Assembly (NCBI GenBank): GCA_946478975.1
Contig: CAMLEO010000344.1
Coordinates: forward strand, 1 to 6,830
Length of the DNA stretch: 6,830 nucleotides
Direction: 5' to 3'
DNA from: an uncultured Steroidobacter sp.
GTDB taxonomy: Bacteria > Pseudomonadota > Gammaproteobacteria > Steroidobacterales > Steroidobacteraceae
Below are positions 1 to 6,345 of the stretch, one piece after another. The position numbers were made by a program, and so were the translations under genes. The notes below the pieces were generated by a model. That model worked only from the letters and a program-made list of their open reading frames with translations. It searched no databases and was not told the DNA's origin. Numbering within the stretch: position 1 is the first letter of the stretch; the number at the start of each line of letters is the position of its first letter.

Positions 1-609
1 GGCCGCTGGCAGTTCTGGCTGTTTTTCATCGGCTTCAATGTCACGTTCTTTCCCATGCACATCCTCGGGCTGGCCGGCATGCCCCGGCGCGTCTACACGT
101 ATGCGCAGGGGTTGGGCTGGGAAGGATTGAATCAGCTGTCGAGCTTTGGCGCGCTGCTGCTCGCGGTCAGCCTGCTGATCTTTTTGATCAACGTCATCAA
201 GTCGCTGCGCGCCGGTGAGCGTGCGGGTGACAACCCCTGGGGCGCCTCGACACTGGAATGGGCGACCAGCTCGCCGCCGCCGCCATATAACTTTCTGCAT
301 GTGCCGGTGGTGACGGGCCGCGAGGCATTGTGGCAACCGGAACCGCGTGAAGTGATGGAAGGACTATCCAGCTCGCACCGCGAAGTTTTATGCACGACGG
401 CCGCCGCTGCGGAACCGGACCTGCGACAGCATTCGCCGGAGCCGACGGTGTGGCCGCTCTGGACGGGACTCGCGACGACGCTGTGGTTCATCGCTTCGAT
501 CTTCGATGCCAGCGCGGTGATCTGGGGCGCGATCCCAACCGGCATTTGTTTGATCGGCTGGCTGTGGCCCGAATCGCCGCGTGTCTTGGGCGAACGGAGC
601 GTGGCATGA
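1..609 (+). CDS. ctaD: Cytochrome c oxidase subunit I, C-terminal part (5' end outside window)
   Basis: This is the catalytic haem-copper subunit of an aa3/caa3-type terminal oxidase, which reduces O2 to water at the cytoplasmic membrane and pumps protons. Only the last 202 residues are present; the frame is open from base 1. The start resembles the late transmembrane helices of subunit I, with the family signature FFPMHILGLAGMPRR at residues 16-30, then a further helix near residues 47-66. A proline-rich stretch and the sequence REVLCTT (127-133) follow, as in the extended subunit I proteins of coxMNOP/caa3-type operons. Two more hydrophobic segments lie at about residues 150-168 and 172-189, beyond the canonical 12 helices. 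In Bacillus-type caa3 oxidases such extra helices correspond to the first two helices of subunit III, and that is inferred here. The haem- and copper-ligand histidines lie upstream of the window. The stop codon overlaps the next start as ATGA. Confidence 0.93.
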   Translation, partial: GRWQFWLFFIGFNVTFFPMHILGLAGMPRRVYTYAQGLGWEGLNQLSSFGALLLAVSLLIFLINVIKSLRAGERAGDNPWGASTLEWATSSPPPPYNFLHVPVVTGREALWQPEPREVMEGLSSSHREVLCTTAAAAEPDLRQHSPEPTVWPLWTGLATTLWFIASIFDASAVIWGAIPTGICLIGWLWPESPRVLGERSVA

Positions 610-1211
610 ACCGCAGGATCGTCGCCGATGTTTCCTCGCTGCCGGATGCCGCGTTCGGCTCACGCTCGCTCATGTGGTGGGGCGTCATGGGCTTCATCCT
701 CATCGAGGGCACGGCATTTCTGCTCGGCGGCGGCGCGTATTTCTTCCTGATGAATCACACCACGCCCTGGCCGCCTCACCGCGTGCCGCCGGATCTGACG
801 ATCGGAACCTGGTTCACTGCCATCGTCCTGCTGAGCGAGATTCCGAATGTAATGACCAGCCGCACGGCGCACGCTCACAACCCGACGCTGGTTCGTATCG
901 GCCTGGTGCTGATGAGCCTGGTCGGCGTGGTGCTGGTCGGCCTGCGCCTGTTCGAATTCAGCTCGCTGAATGTGAGCTGGGACGAGAACGCTTACGGCTC
1001 GATTGTCTGGGCGCTGTTGTTCATTCATGCCGTGCACGTGGTGACGGATGTTGCGGACACGATCGTACTGACCGTGTTCGCATGCACACACGAGCTGCAA
1101 ACGACTCACTTCTCCGACGTGGCGGACAACTGCATGTACTGGCATTTCGTGGCGATCGCGTGGCTGCCGCTCTATGGGCTGTTGTATTGGGTGCCGAGGC
1201 TGTTGCAATGA
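606..1211 (+). CDS. Cytochrome c oxidase subunit III-like protein (short, five-helix form)
   Basis: Subunit III supports the stability and proton uptake of haem-copper oxidases; it binds no redox metal. The product has 201 residues against about 260-290 for full-length subunit III. Five hydrophobic segments are visible, near residues 22-48, 67-85, 95-118, 130-150 and 178-197. The first carries WGVMGFILIEG (25-35), matching the WG..F...E signature of subunit III helix 3 with its membrane glutamate, here E34. HAVH (141-144) and YWHFV (178-182) match later conserved segments. The usual aspartate after HFV is alanine (A183). The first two helices are missing and may be supplied by the extension of the upstream subunit I. 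The start at 606 is chosen because GGAG at 596-599 lies 6 bases ahead and the ATG overlaps the subunit I stop. It resembles the CoxO/CoxP group, but I cannot assign which. Confidence 0.88.
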   Translation: MNRRIVADVSSLPDAAFGSRSLMWWGVMGFILIEGTAFLLGGGAYFFLMNHTTPWPPHRVPPDLTIGTWFTAIVLLSEIPNVMTSRTAHAHNPTLVRIGLVLMSLVGVVLVGLRLFEFSSLNVSWDENAYGSIVWALLFIHAVHVVTDVADTIVLTVFACTHELQTTHFSDVADNCMYWHFVAIAWLPLYGLLYWVPRLLQ

Positions 1212-1576
1212 GCGACAGCAAACGTCGGTCGTTGGCGCTGAACGCCCCGGGCTTGCGCTCCTGGCTGGGCCTGATCGTCTCGCCCGTCGCGTGGGGCATG
1301 CATCATCAGCTCGGCTCGAACTGGAGCTATGCCGCGTGCGATCGCGGGCCGGATGCGATTGCGTTGATTGCCGGCGCCATCGCGCTGATTGTGATCGGCG
1401 CTGCCGGCTGGCTCGGCTGGCGGGCATGGCGCAGAGCCGGGGGCGCAGCGGACGACGAGGCGGATGCGCTGGAAGTTTTCGTGCCGCTGTTGAGTGTGAT
1501 GGCGGCGACGCTGTTCGGGCTGACGATTTTCGTGCAGCTGCTGGCCGACATCATCCTGCCGTCGTGTTTTCGTTGA
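1208..1576 (+). CDS. Unrecognised 122-residue membrane protein of the oxidase operon
   Basis: I do not recognise a named family. The product has three hydrophobic segments, at about residues 17-35, 50-72 and 90-115, with a basic loop (WRAWRR, 71-76) followed by an acidic one (DDEADALE, 82-89) between the second and third. Possible metal- or redox-relevant residues are H32-H33 in or beside the first segment, C44, and C120 two residues before the C-terminus. GAGG at 1196-1199 lies 8 bases before the ATG, and the start overlaps the preceding stop as ATGA. The gene sits between the subunit III-like gene and ctaG with overlaps on both sides, so its product is probably an oxidase accessory subunit or assembly factor. 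That is inference from position only. From memory, small hydrophobic proteins of similar layout occur at this place in other proteobacterial cox-ctaG clusters, but I could not check this. Confidence 0.8.
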   Translation: MSDSKRRSLALNAPGLRSWLGLIVSPVAWGMHHQLGSNWSYAACDRGPDAIALIAGAIALIVIGAAGWLGWRAWRRAGGAADDEADALEVFVPLLSVMAATLFGLTIFVQLLADIILPSCFR

Positions 1577-2478
1577 AACGAATCTTGGGTCGATGCCTGC
1601 CGTGGCTCATCGTGCTGCCGGACGCAGCGTGGGCGCATGTCAGCGATATTCCACATGCCGAGCCCGGTTGGACGCTCACCCCATCGGTGCTGATTCCGCT
1701 CGCGCTGTCGCTCGTTTTATATGCAGCGGGCCAATACCGGCTCTGGCAGCGCTCTCGACTGGGCCGCAGTGCTTTGCGCCGTCGCAGCCTGTGGTTCGCC
1801 GCCGGCTGGCTGACGCTGGTCGCCGCAGCCGTTTCGCCGTTGCACGAGGCCGGCGAAAATTCCTTCACGCTGCACATGATCGAGCATGAGCTGCTGATGC
1901 TCATCGCGGCGCCGCTGCTGGTTCTGTCGCGGCCTTTGGAAACAATGCTGTGGGCGTGGCCCGCCGGCGCACGCAAAGCGCTCGGCGGCTTCTTCCATCA
2001 ACGCGCGATGCGAGCCAGCTGGCAGTTTTTGAGCGGTGCCGTGACCGCCACCGTTCTGCAGGCCGCCGCGCTGTGGTTGTGGCATGCGCCGACGCTGTTC
2101 GATCTCGCACTCGCCGCCGACGGCTGGCACATCACGCAACATCTGTCGTTCCTGGTCTCGGCGCTGCTGTTCTGGTCGGCAATGCTTCATAGCAAACAAG
2201 CGGCCGGTGGACGCGGGCTGGCGGTGCTTTGCCTGTTTGCAACGTCGGTCGTCAGCGGCGCGCTGGGCGCATTGATGGCTTTCTCACAAAGCCCCTGGTA
2301 TCCGCGCTATGCCATGCTGGGCCTGACGCCGTTCGGGCTGACGCCGGTGGAGGACCAGCAGCTCGCCGGTTTATTGATGTGGATTCCCGGCGGCCTGGTG
2401 CATGCGATCGCCGCGCTGCTGCTGCTCGGCACCTTGTTGAAAGATTCGAGCGAGCCCGGCATGCGAGGCAATGTCTGA
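1573..2478 (+). CDS. ctaG: Caa3_CtaG-type cytochrome c oxidase assembly protein
   Basis: The product is a polytopic membrane protein of the Caa3_CtaG family, which is needed to assemble active caa3 oxidase and is thought to act on the copper centre. It is unrelated to the Cox11-type protein also called CtaG. The 301 residues contain family-like motifs: HMIEHELLMLIAAPLL (101-116), WHAPTLFDLAL (170-180) followed by H186 and H190 in a WHITQHLSF segment, FW (200-201), and EDQQLAGLLMWIPGG (260-274). The conserved histidines are plausible metal ligands. A TTG start at 1573 is chosen because it overlaps the upstream stop as TTGA and gives a clean signal peptide (KR, a hydrophobic core, then AWA before H22). 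No Shine-Dalgarno sequence is visible ahead of it, so initiation probably depends on coupling to the upstream gene. A second TTG at 1585 is possible. It is the last gene of the oxidase operon. Confidence 0.9.
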   Translation: MKRILGRCLPWLIVLPDAAWAHVSDIPHAEPGWTLTPSVLIPLALSLVLYAAGQYRLWQRSRLGRSALRRRSLWFAAGWLTLVAAAVSPLHEAGENSFTLHMIEHELLMLIAAPLLVLSRPLETMLWAWPAGARKALGGFFHQRAMRASWQFLSGAVTATVLQAAALWLWHAPTLFDLALAADGWHITQHLSFLVSALLFWSAMLHSKQAAGGRGLAVLCLFATSVVSGALGALMAFSQSPWYPRYAMLGLTPFGLTPVEDQQLAGLLMWIPGGLVHAIAALLLLGTLLKDSSEPGMRGNV

Positions 2479-2510
2479 CACCGAATCCTCGTGCTTGCTC
2501 TGTCAATAAC

Positions 2511-2550
2511 GCCGGTTAATCCAGCGCGAAAATTAAGCCGGCAGATTTTT
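2511..2550 (+). terminator. Candidate rho-independent terminator of the oxidase operon
   Basis: GCCGGTTAAT (2511-2520) can pair with ATTAA-G-CCGGC (2532-2542), giving a 10-bp stem with one bulged G at 2537 and an 11-base loop. A run of five T follows at 2546-2550. It begins 33 bases after the ctaG stop, where an operon terminator is expected. The bulge and the AT-rich upper stem weaken the call. Confidence 0.55.
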
Positions 2551-2619
2551 CGAACTCCCCGCCGTGTTGCCGCGTTGGACAGCGACATCACAACTCAACT
2601 CCTGGGGGGAGAAAACATC

Positions 2620-2946
2620 ATGGCTCAAGCGAAGCGCTCGTCCACGGACAACGTCGTCAAAGTCGATCCGCAGTTGCAGCGGCCGCGCAACGCCGAAGAA
2701 AGCGTGCCCGAAGCACTGGTCCCGGACGTAGTCCACACGAACTTGCATCGAAGCGAAGGCGACACTGCCGCGGCCGACGCACAAACGGCGGCGCCGGACC
2801 GTTGGCAACGCATTCAACAACGCGCGTATGAGATCGCCCAGGAGCGCGGCTTTACCCCGGGCGCCGAGCTGAACGATTGGTTGCAAGCGGAACGCGAATT
2901 CGACGGCCAGTCCCAGGCGCGGCCCGAGGATCAATTCACCGGCTGA
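2620..2946 (+). CDS. DUF2934 domain protein
   Basis: This is a 108-residue soluble protein with no signal peptide or membrane segment. Residues 1-60 are polar and of low complexity, basic at the start (KR at 5-6), and probably disordered. Residues 62-94 match the short DUF2934 pattern: an arginine-containing helix RIQQRAYEIAQERG (64-77), then the turn and helix ELNDWLQAEREF (83-94). The molecular function of DUF2934 is not known; such proteins are common in soil proteobacteria. The start is well supported by a purine-rich Shine-Dalgarno sequence, GGGGGGAG at 2604-2611, 8 bases ahead of the ATG. Longer upstream readings in this frame would run through the candidate terminator and are unlikely. 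The gene lies after the oxidase terminator and so probably has its own promoter, although I saw no convincing -35/-10 pair. It converges on the DUF4142 gene with an 8-base gap. Confidence 0.85.
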   Translation: MAQAKRSSTDNVVKVDPQLQRPRNAEESVPEALVPDVVHTNLHRSEGDTAAADAQTAAPDRWQRIQQRAYEIAQERGFTPGAELNDWLQAEREFDGQSQARPEDQFTG

Positions 2947-2956
2947 ATCGATCCTC
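2926..2956. terminator. Hairpin across the convergent gene ends (possible bidirectional terminator)
   Basis: GAGGATCAATTC (2926-2937) pairs with GAATCGATCCTC (2945-2956) in 11 of 12 positions, with one A-C mismatch (2933/2949) and a 7-base loop. The structure covers the + strand stop at 2944-2946 and reaches into the - strand stop at 2955-2957. A second short stem, GCGGGC (2958-2963) with GCCCGC (2967-2972), adjoins it. Neither side has a T-run, so intrinsic termination is uncertain. It may instead block read-through or protect the 3' ends of the transcripts. Confidence 0.45.
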
Positions 2957-3548
2957 AGCGGGCCTTGCCCGCGCCCTGAGTGAGCAGCGCGTACTGTTCC
3001 TTCGCCATCTCCAGGTGCTCCATCACCGCGGGCAAGGTCTCGATCGAATATTTCTTCAGCGCCTCGTTCTGGCCGGCGGTGATCTGCCACTGCAGCAGGT
3101 TGGCGGTGCGCTGATGATCGGTCAGCTGGCTGGCGATGTAGGCGATGTCGAAGTCCTTGCCCGACTTCTGGTTGAGCTCATCGCGAATCCGCAAATGCTC
3201 CGGATCCAGGTCCTTCGGCAGCTCGGGATTCAATCCCTTGCCGGCGCGCATCAGCTGCTGACCGTTCCTGGTGTGCGCATCGACCATGTGCCCAGCGAAT
3301 TGTCGCACCGAATCCGTACTGGCCTTTTTCTGCGCCAGCTTGCCGAGCTCGACTTCGGCGCGACCGCCGACGGCCGCCTGCCTCACAAACAACTTGTCTT
3401 GCGTGTTCGAGCCTTCCGGCGCGGGCTGCCCCATTTCCTTGCCCGGCGTGTCCGGCGCCATGCCGCCGGGATTCGCGCCTTCCTGTGCGGACACATTGCC
3501 GGCCAGCAGCGCGCCCGCCCACAACATCATCCAGATCGATTTGTTCAT
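2955..3548 (-). CDS. Exported DUF4142 family protein
   Basis: The 197-residue product starts with a signal peptide (MNKSIWMMLWAGALLAGNVSA, cleavage probably after residue 21), so it should be periplasmic or outer-membrane associated. A proline/glycine-rich linker (about 23-50) leads into a helical DUF4142 domain at about 51-190. Typical elements are DKLFVRQAAVGGRAEVELGKLA (in part, 51-72), FAGHMVDAHTRN (84-95), DFDIAYIASQLTDHQ (132-146) and TLPAVMEHLEMAKE (171-184). The recurring histidines H87, H92, H145 and H178 fit the ferritin-like four-helix pattern of the family, but metal binding is not established. The function is unknown. The gene lies 13 bases after the dihaem cytochrome gene on the same strand, with GGGAG ahead of its ATG, so the two are almost certainly cotranscribed and may share a periplasmic redox or stress role. 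Confidence 0.9.
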   Translation of the reverse strand: MNKSIWMMLWAGALLAGNVSAQEGANPGGMAPDTPGKEMGQPAPEGSNTQDKLFVRQAAVGGRAEVELGKLAQKKASTDSVRQFAGHMVDAHTRNGQQLMRAGKGLNPELPKDLDPEHLRIRDELNQKSGKDFDIAYIASQLTDHQRTANLLQWQITAGQNEALKKYSIETLPAVMEHLEMAKEQYALLTQGAGKAR

Positions 3549-3561
3549 CGGTGACTCCCGT

Positions 3562-4953
3562 TCACAGCGCCAGCATGTAGGCGACCAGCGAATCCTTCTC
3601 GTCCTGCGTGAGCTTCAGGCTCAGTACCAGGTTGAAGAACTCGACCGTATCGGCCAGCGTCATCAAACGTCCGTCGTGCATATACGGCGGCGAATCCTTG
3701 ATCCCGCGCAGCGTGAATGTCTTGATCGGCCCGTCCGGCATCGCGACCTGATCGTTGAACACCTGCCCGGCCTGGTAGAAGCGCTCCAGCTTCAGGTCGT
3801 GCATGTTGTTGTCGAGGAACGTGGTCTGCGGAATGTGACATCCGGCGCACTGGCCCTTGCCGAGGAACACCTGCTCGCCCGCCAGCTCCTTCTGGCTCGC
3901 CTTGGACGGATCGAGCTTGCCCAGCGGCGTGAGCTTCGGCGCCGGCGGAAAGTCGATCATGTTTTGCATCTGCGCCATCATCGCGACCTGGTTGGGACGA
4001 TCCGGCAGATGCACGCCCTTGCGCGTGGCGCTGACGTGATCGCCGTTGAAATAGGCAGTGCGCTGCTCGAACTCGGTGAAGTCCTCCACCGAGCGCAGCG
4101 AACGTTTCGAGCCATGGATCTGCTGATTGAACATGCCGCGCAGGCTGGTGGTGTCGAGCCGGAAGCGCGCCGCCTGCGGCCGCACGTCGGGCGTCAAATG
4201 AAAGGCCGCGTTGGTATGAAAGTTTTCGTGGCAGTCCAGGCAGGCAACGCCGTTGCTCTGCTCCGCGACCTTGCGATCTTCGGTCTGGTTGAATTCCTCC
4301 TGCGGGAACGGCGTCAGCAGCAGCCGCAAACCTTCGATCTGCACCGGCGTGAGGATGCCGACCATCTTCGCGTAGTAATTGCGAATGGTCAGCACCTCGC
4401 CGCCGCTCACATCGCCGAGATCGGGCCGATTGGAAAGAAAGATCGGTGCCGGAAACTCCGGCGCCAGGTGATCGGGCAGATCGAAGTCGACATCGAAACG
4501 TTTCAGGTTGCGGTCTTCGGCGTCGCCGATGACCTTGATCTGGCTCTGTGGAAACACCTGGCCGCCGGTCGCCTGCTTCACGTGCGGCAACGGCAGAAAG
4601 CCAGCGGGGAACAGACCTTTGGCTTTGATCTCCTCGGGCGTCATGTTGGCGAGCGCATCCCAGCTCGTGCCGGAACGCAGCTTCACGCGCACACCGTCCT
4701 GCACCGGCTTGCGGCCGCCGGACATCATCACGCCGGCGATCGGACGATTCGATAAGTCGTAGCGCTCGTTCAGCAGGTTCTGCTGCCGGCGCATGACGGC
4801 GGGCTTGGCCGCTTCATCGTTTCTTCGCACCACGTCGAGCGGCAAGGTGGGTAACGGACGATACGATGCATCCGGTGGCAGCGAATCCGCGCCGGCCATT
4901 GCGCTCGCGAGTCCCAGCGTCGCCACCCACAGCAAATTTTTCTTCGAGCGCAT
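3562..4953 (-). CDS. Exported dihaem cytochrome c, MauG/cytochrome c peroxidase-like C-terminus
   Basis: The protein has 463 residues from the favoured start. It opens with a basic N-terminus and hydrophobic core ending near AMAGA (signal peptide, residues 1 to about 22), so it should mature in the periplasm. Two c-type haem motifs are present: CLDCH (238-242) and CAGCH (369-373). After the second, the stretch FTLRGIKDSPPYMHDGR (413-429) followed by TLADTVEFFN is typical of the dihaem peroxidase/MauG superfamily. Residues 25-225 contain no haem motif and no domain I can name; classical peroxidases have only a short segment before the first haem. From memory, close relatives are sometimes deposited as 'cytochrome B6', which would be misleading because there is no multi-helix membrane core. 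Peroxidase activity is not shown by the sequence. The gene is followed at 13 bases by the DUF4142 gene and is divergent from the kinase gene. Confidence 0.87.
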   Translation of the reverse strand: MRSKKNLLWVATLGLASAMAGADSLPPDASYRPLPTLPLDVVRRNDEAAKPAVMRRQQNLLNERYDLSNRPIAGVMMSGGRKPVQDGVRVKLRSGTSWDALANMTPEEIKAKGLFPAGFLPLPHVKQATGGQVFPQSQIKVIGDAEDRNLKRFDVDFDLPDHLAPEFPAPIFLSNRPDLGDVSGGEVLTIRNYYAKMVGILTPVQIEGLRLLLTPFPQEEFNQTEDRKVAEQSNGVACLDCHENFHTNAAFHLTPDVRPQAARFRLDTTSLRGMFNQQIHGSKRSLRSVEDFTEFEQRTAYFNGDHVSATRKGVHLPDRPNQVAMMAQMQNMIDFPPAPKLTPLGKLDPSKASQKELAGEQVFLGKGQCAGCHIPQTTFLDNNMHDLKLERFYQAGQVFNDQVAMPDGPIKTFTLRGIKDSPPYMHDGRLMTLADTVEFFNLVLSLKLTQDEKDSLVAYMLAL

Positions 4954-4959
4954 TCGCAT

Positions 4960-4966
4960 CCTCCCT
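4960..4966 (-). promoter_or_regulatory. Ribosome binding site that decides the cytochrome start
   Basis: Read on the - strand, AGGGAGG abuts an ATG at 4959-4957 directly, with no spacer. A second in-frame ATG lies two codons on, at 4953-4951, 6 bases from the same motif. Normal spacing favours the second ATG, giving a product of 463 rather than 465 residues. Confidence 0.65.
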
Positions 4967-5061
4967 GACCGGGCCGACGATCAATGTGACAATGCAAATG
5001 CCAGCTGCCAGGCAAAGTTCCTAGGCGTTATTGCTGCTCCAGGCGGAAAACTTCGCAGCTC

Positions 5062-5075
5062 TTAACATAGGTTAA
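5062..5075. promoter_or_regulatory. TTAAC-N4-GTTAA palindrome, FNR/NnrR-type operator candidate
   Basis: Perfect 5-bp inverted arms TTAAC (5062-5066) and GTTAA (5071-5075) flank the spacer ATAG. The TT...AA ends and the N4 spacer have the geometry of FNR-family boxes (TTGAT-N4-ATCAA). As I recall, the sequence equals the NnrR box described in Rhodobacter sphaeroides. It lies in the 234-base divergent region, 119 bases before the kinase ATG and 109 bases from the cytochrome start. The centre is 5068.5, which suits activation of the candidate promoter at 5099-5104. Confidence 0.5.
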
Positions 5076-5098
5076 TGTGGCAGGCTGCAAACACTTTT

Positions 5099-5104
5099 TA
5101 TTCT
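5099..5104 (+). promoter_or_regulatory. Candidate -10 element for the kinase operon
   Basis: TATTCT matches the sigma70 -10 consensus in 4 of 6 positions. At 17-base spacing the -35 position reads TGTGGC, which is poor and would suit an activator-dependent promoter. A transcription start near 5110-5112 would place the palindrome centre at about -41.5 to -43, the class II activator position. This is pattern inference only. Confidence 0.3.
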
Positions 5105-5193
5105 CGGCCGTTCTCGCCGGACCAAACGACCTCAGCGGGCCGTTGAGTGACCGAGCCAAAGCCATCCCTCGAGCACTAACTGGAATTTCTACA

Positions 5194-6345
5194 ATGACGT
5201 CGTCTGCGGGTGCACGCATCGACATCTCACAACGCCTGAGCGGCGGACTGCAGCGAATCGCCGCCGCCCAGAGCCGGGACGCTGTATTGTCCATTGCCAC
5301 CCGCGTGGCTCATGAGTTGGCCCTCGCTGACGGCGTGTGCGCGTTGCCTAAGGATTATTCGCACTACTTGATTGCCACCGCCGATGAGCCCGAAGTGCAA
5401 TCGCTGCGCAACGACGCGTCGCTGCAGCGGCTCGTGGCGTCCGCGAGTCACGCCAATGAAGGTGTTGTGAAACATCGGCCAGAAGTGGAGCTGGAATTGC
5501 CGGCCGGCAAGCGCTTTCGCGCCGAGACCATATTCACTGTGCCGCTCGGGCTCGCCTCAGCCTATCTTGCGATCGGATTTTTCTGGCGCGCCGGCCGGGC
5601 GCCCGGTGCCGAGCAGGTCGCGATGCTGCCAGCGCTCGCCTGGGCCACGAGCATGGCCTTGCAGGCGCAGCTCAAGGAAGAAGAGCTGCGGCGCGGCCGT
5701 GAACATCAGCGCACGCAGACCCACGAGTTGCAGCATCGCGTCAGGAACATTCTGGCGCTGGTGCGCTCGATCATTCGCCGCTCCAGTGTTGCCGCCGAAT
5801 CTGCCGAAGATTTTTCTTCGCACCTGGAAGCGAGAGTCAGCGCTCTTGCGCGCACGCAGGGGTCGCTCGCACTCGACGGAAGCGTGGGATCGGACCTGGA
5901 AGACCTGGTTCGAGCCGAACTCGCCGCCAACGCCGTCCGCGACTCGCAGTTTTCCATCAGCGGCCCGCCGGTGCGCCTGTCTGCACGCGCCACCGAGACG
6001 ATTGCGCTGACGCTGCACGAGCTGACGATGAACGCGTTGAAGTTCGGCGCGCTCGGCGAATCCACCGGACAAATCAGCATCGACTGGTCGATCGATCGCA
6101 AAACCACGCCGCCACAGCTGCACTGGCGCTGGTGCGAATCCGGCGTTGATACCACTACGACGCAGCCGCAGCGCCGCGGCTTCGGCCAGGAATTGATCGA
6201 GCGCGTCCTGCCCTACGAGCTCGGCGCTCGAACCACGCTCACCTTCGCACCGGGAGGGGTGCGCTGTGAGATGGAGCTGCCCCTGAACGAACGGAATGCA
6301 TCATTCAGCGACCCAGACGGCAAACGAGAAGAGGTGCCGACATGA
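5194..6345 (+). CDS. Soluble GAF-HWE family sensor histidine kinase
   Basis: The product is a 383-residue cytoplasmic kinase without membrane segments, expected to autophosphorylate on histidine and pass the phosphate to a receiver domain. Residues about 15-155 look like a GAF sensory domain (VPLGLASAYLAIGFFW near 116-131), and a charged helix (KEEELRRGREHQR) leads to the dimerisation segment. LQHRVRNILALVRSIIRRS gives the phospho-acceptor, H181. The catalytic domain shows HWE hallmarks: the N-box LHELTMNALKFGAL with H275 and N280, the WxE of the G1 box as W313-C314-E315, and GFGQELIERVLPYELG (329-344). The ligand of the GAF domain is unknown. The ATG at 5194 has only a weak TGGAA ahead; a GTG at 5077 would add 39 residues outside any domain and abut the palindrome, so it is disfavoured. 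The stop overlaps the next ATG as ATGA. Confidence 0.92.
   Translation: MTSSAGARIDISQRLSGGLQRIAAAQSRDAVLSIATRVAHELALADGVCALPKDYSHYLIATADEPEVQSLRNDASLQRLVASASHANEGVVKHRPEVELELPAGKRFRAETIFTVPLGLASAYLAIGFFWRAGRAPGAEQVAMLPALAWATSMALQAQLKEEELRRGREHQRTQTHELQHRVRNILALVRSIIRRSSVAAESAEDFSSHLEARVSALARTQGSLALDGSVGSDLEDLVRAELAANAVRDSQFSISGPPVRLSARATETIALTLHELTMNALKFGALGESTGQISIDWSIDRKTTPPQLHWRWCESGVDTTTTQPQRRGFGQELIERVLPYELGARTTLTFAPGGVRCEMELPLNERNASFSDPDGKREEVPT

Noticed and set aside
581..1207. Upstream extension of the frame holding the 122-residue protein
   Set aside because: The extension is arginine-rich, without domain features, and overlaps the clearly coding subunit III gene. The coupled ATG at 1208 with its GAGG explains the gene.
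1717..2199. 160-codon - strand frame within ctaG, and several similar shadow frames elsewhere
   Set aside because: They overlap genes with strong family motifs, are rich in R, A, Q and P as expected of out-of-frame GC-rich translation, and lack ribosome binding sites or domains.
3271..4755. A 494-codon open frame on + antisense to the dihaem cytochrome gene
   Set aside because: It has no recognisable domain and no plausible start signal, and it lies fully opposite a gene with clear haem motifs and a signal peptide. Long antisense frames are expected in GC-rich DNA.
4985..5000. TGTGACAATGCAAATG as a CRP site
   Set aside because: Only the left half-site TGTGA is present; the right half does not resemble TCACA.
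4993..5011. Sigma54-like sequence on the - strand (TGGCA followed by TTGCA) ahead of the cytochrome gene
   Set aside because: The GG and GC dinucleotides are 12 bases apart instead of the required 10.
4995..5023. GGAAC on the - strand as a -35 element for the EcfG general-stress sigma factor, suggested by the HWE kinase context
   Set aside because: No GTT lies 16-17 bases downstream; that position reads ATTT.
5077..5193. GTG start for the kinase, 39 codons earlier
   Set aside because: The added residues form no domain, the GTG abuts the palindrome, and the candidate -10 would fall inside the coding region. The ATG at 5194 is simpler.
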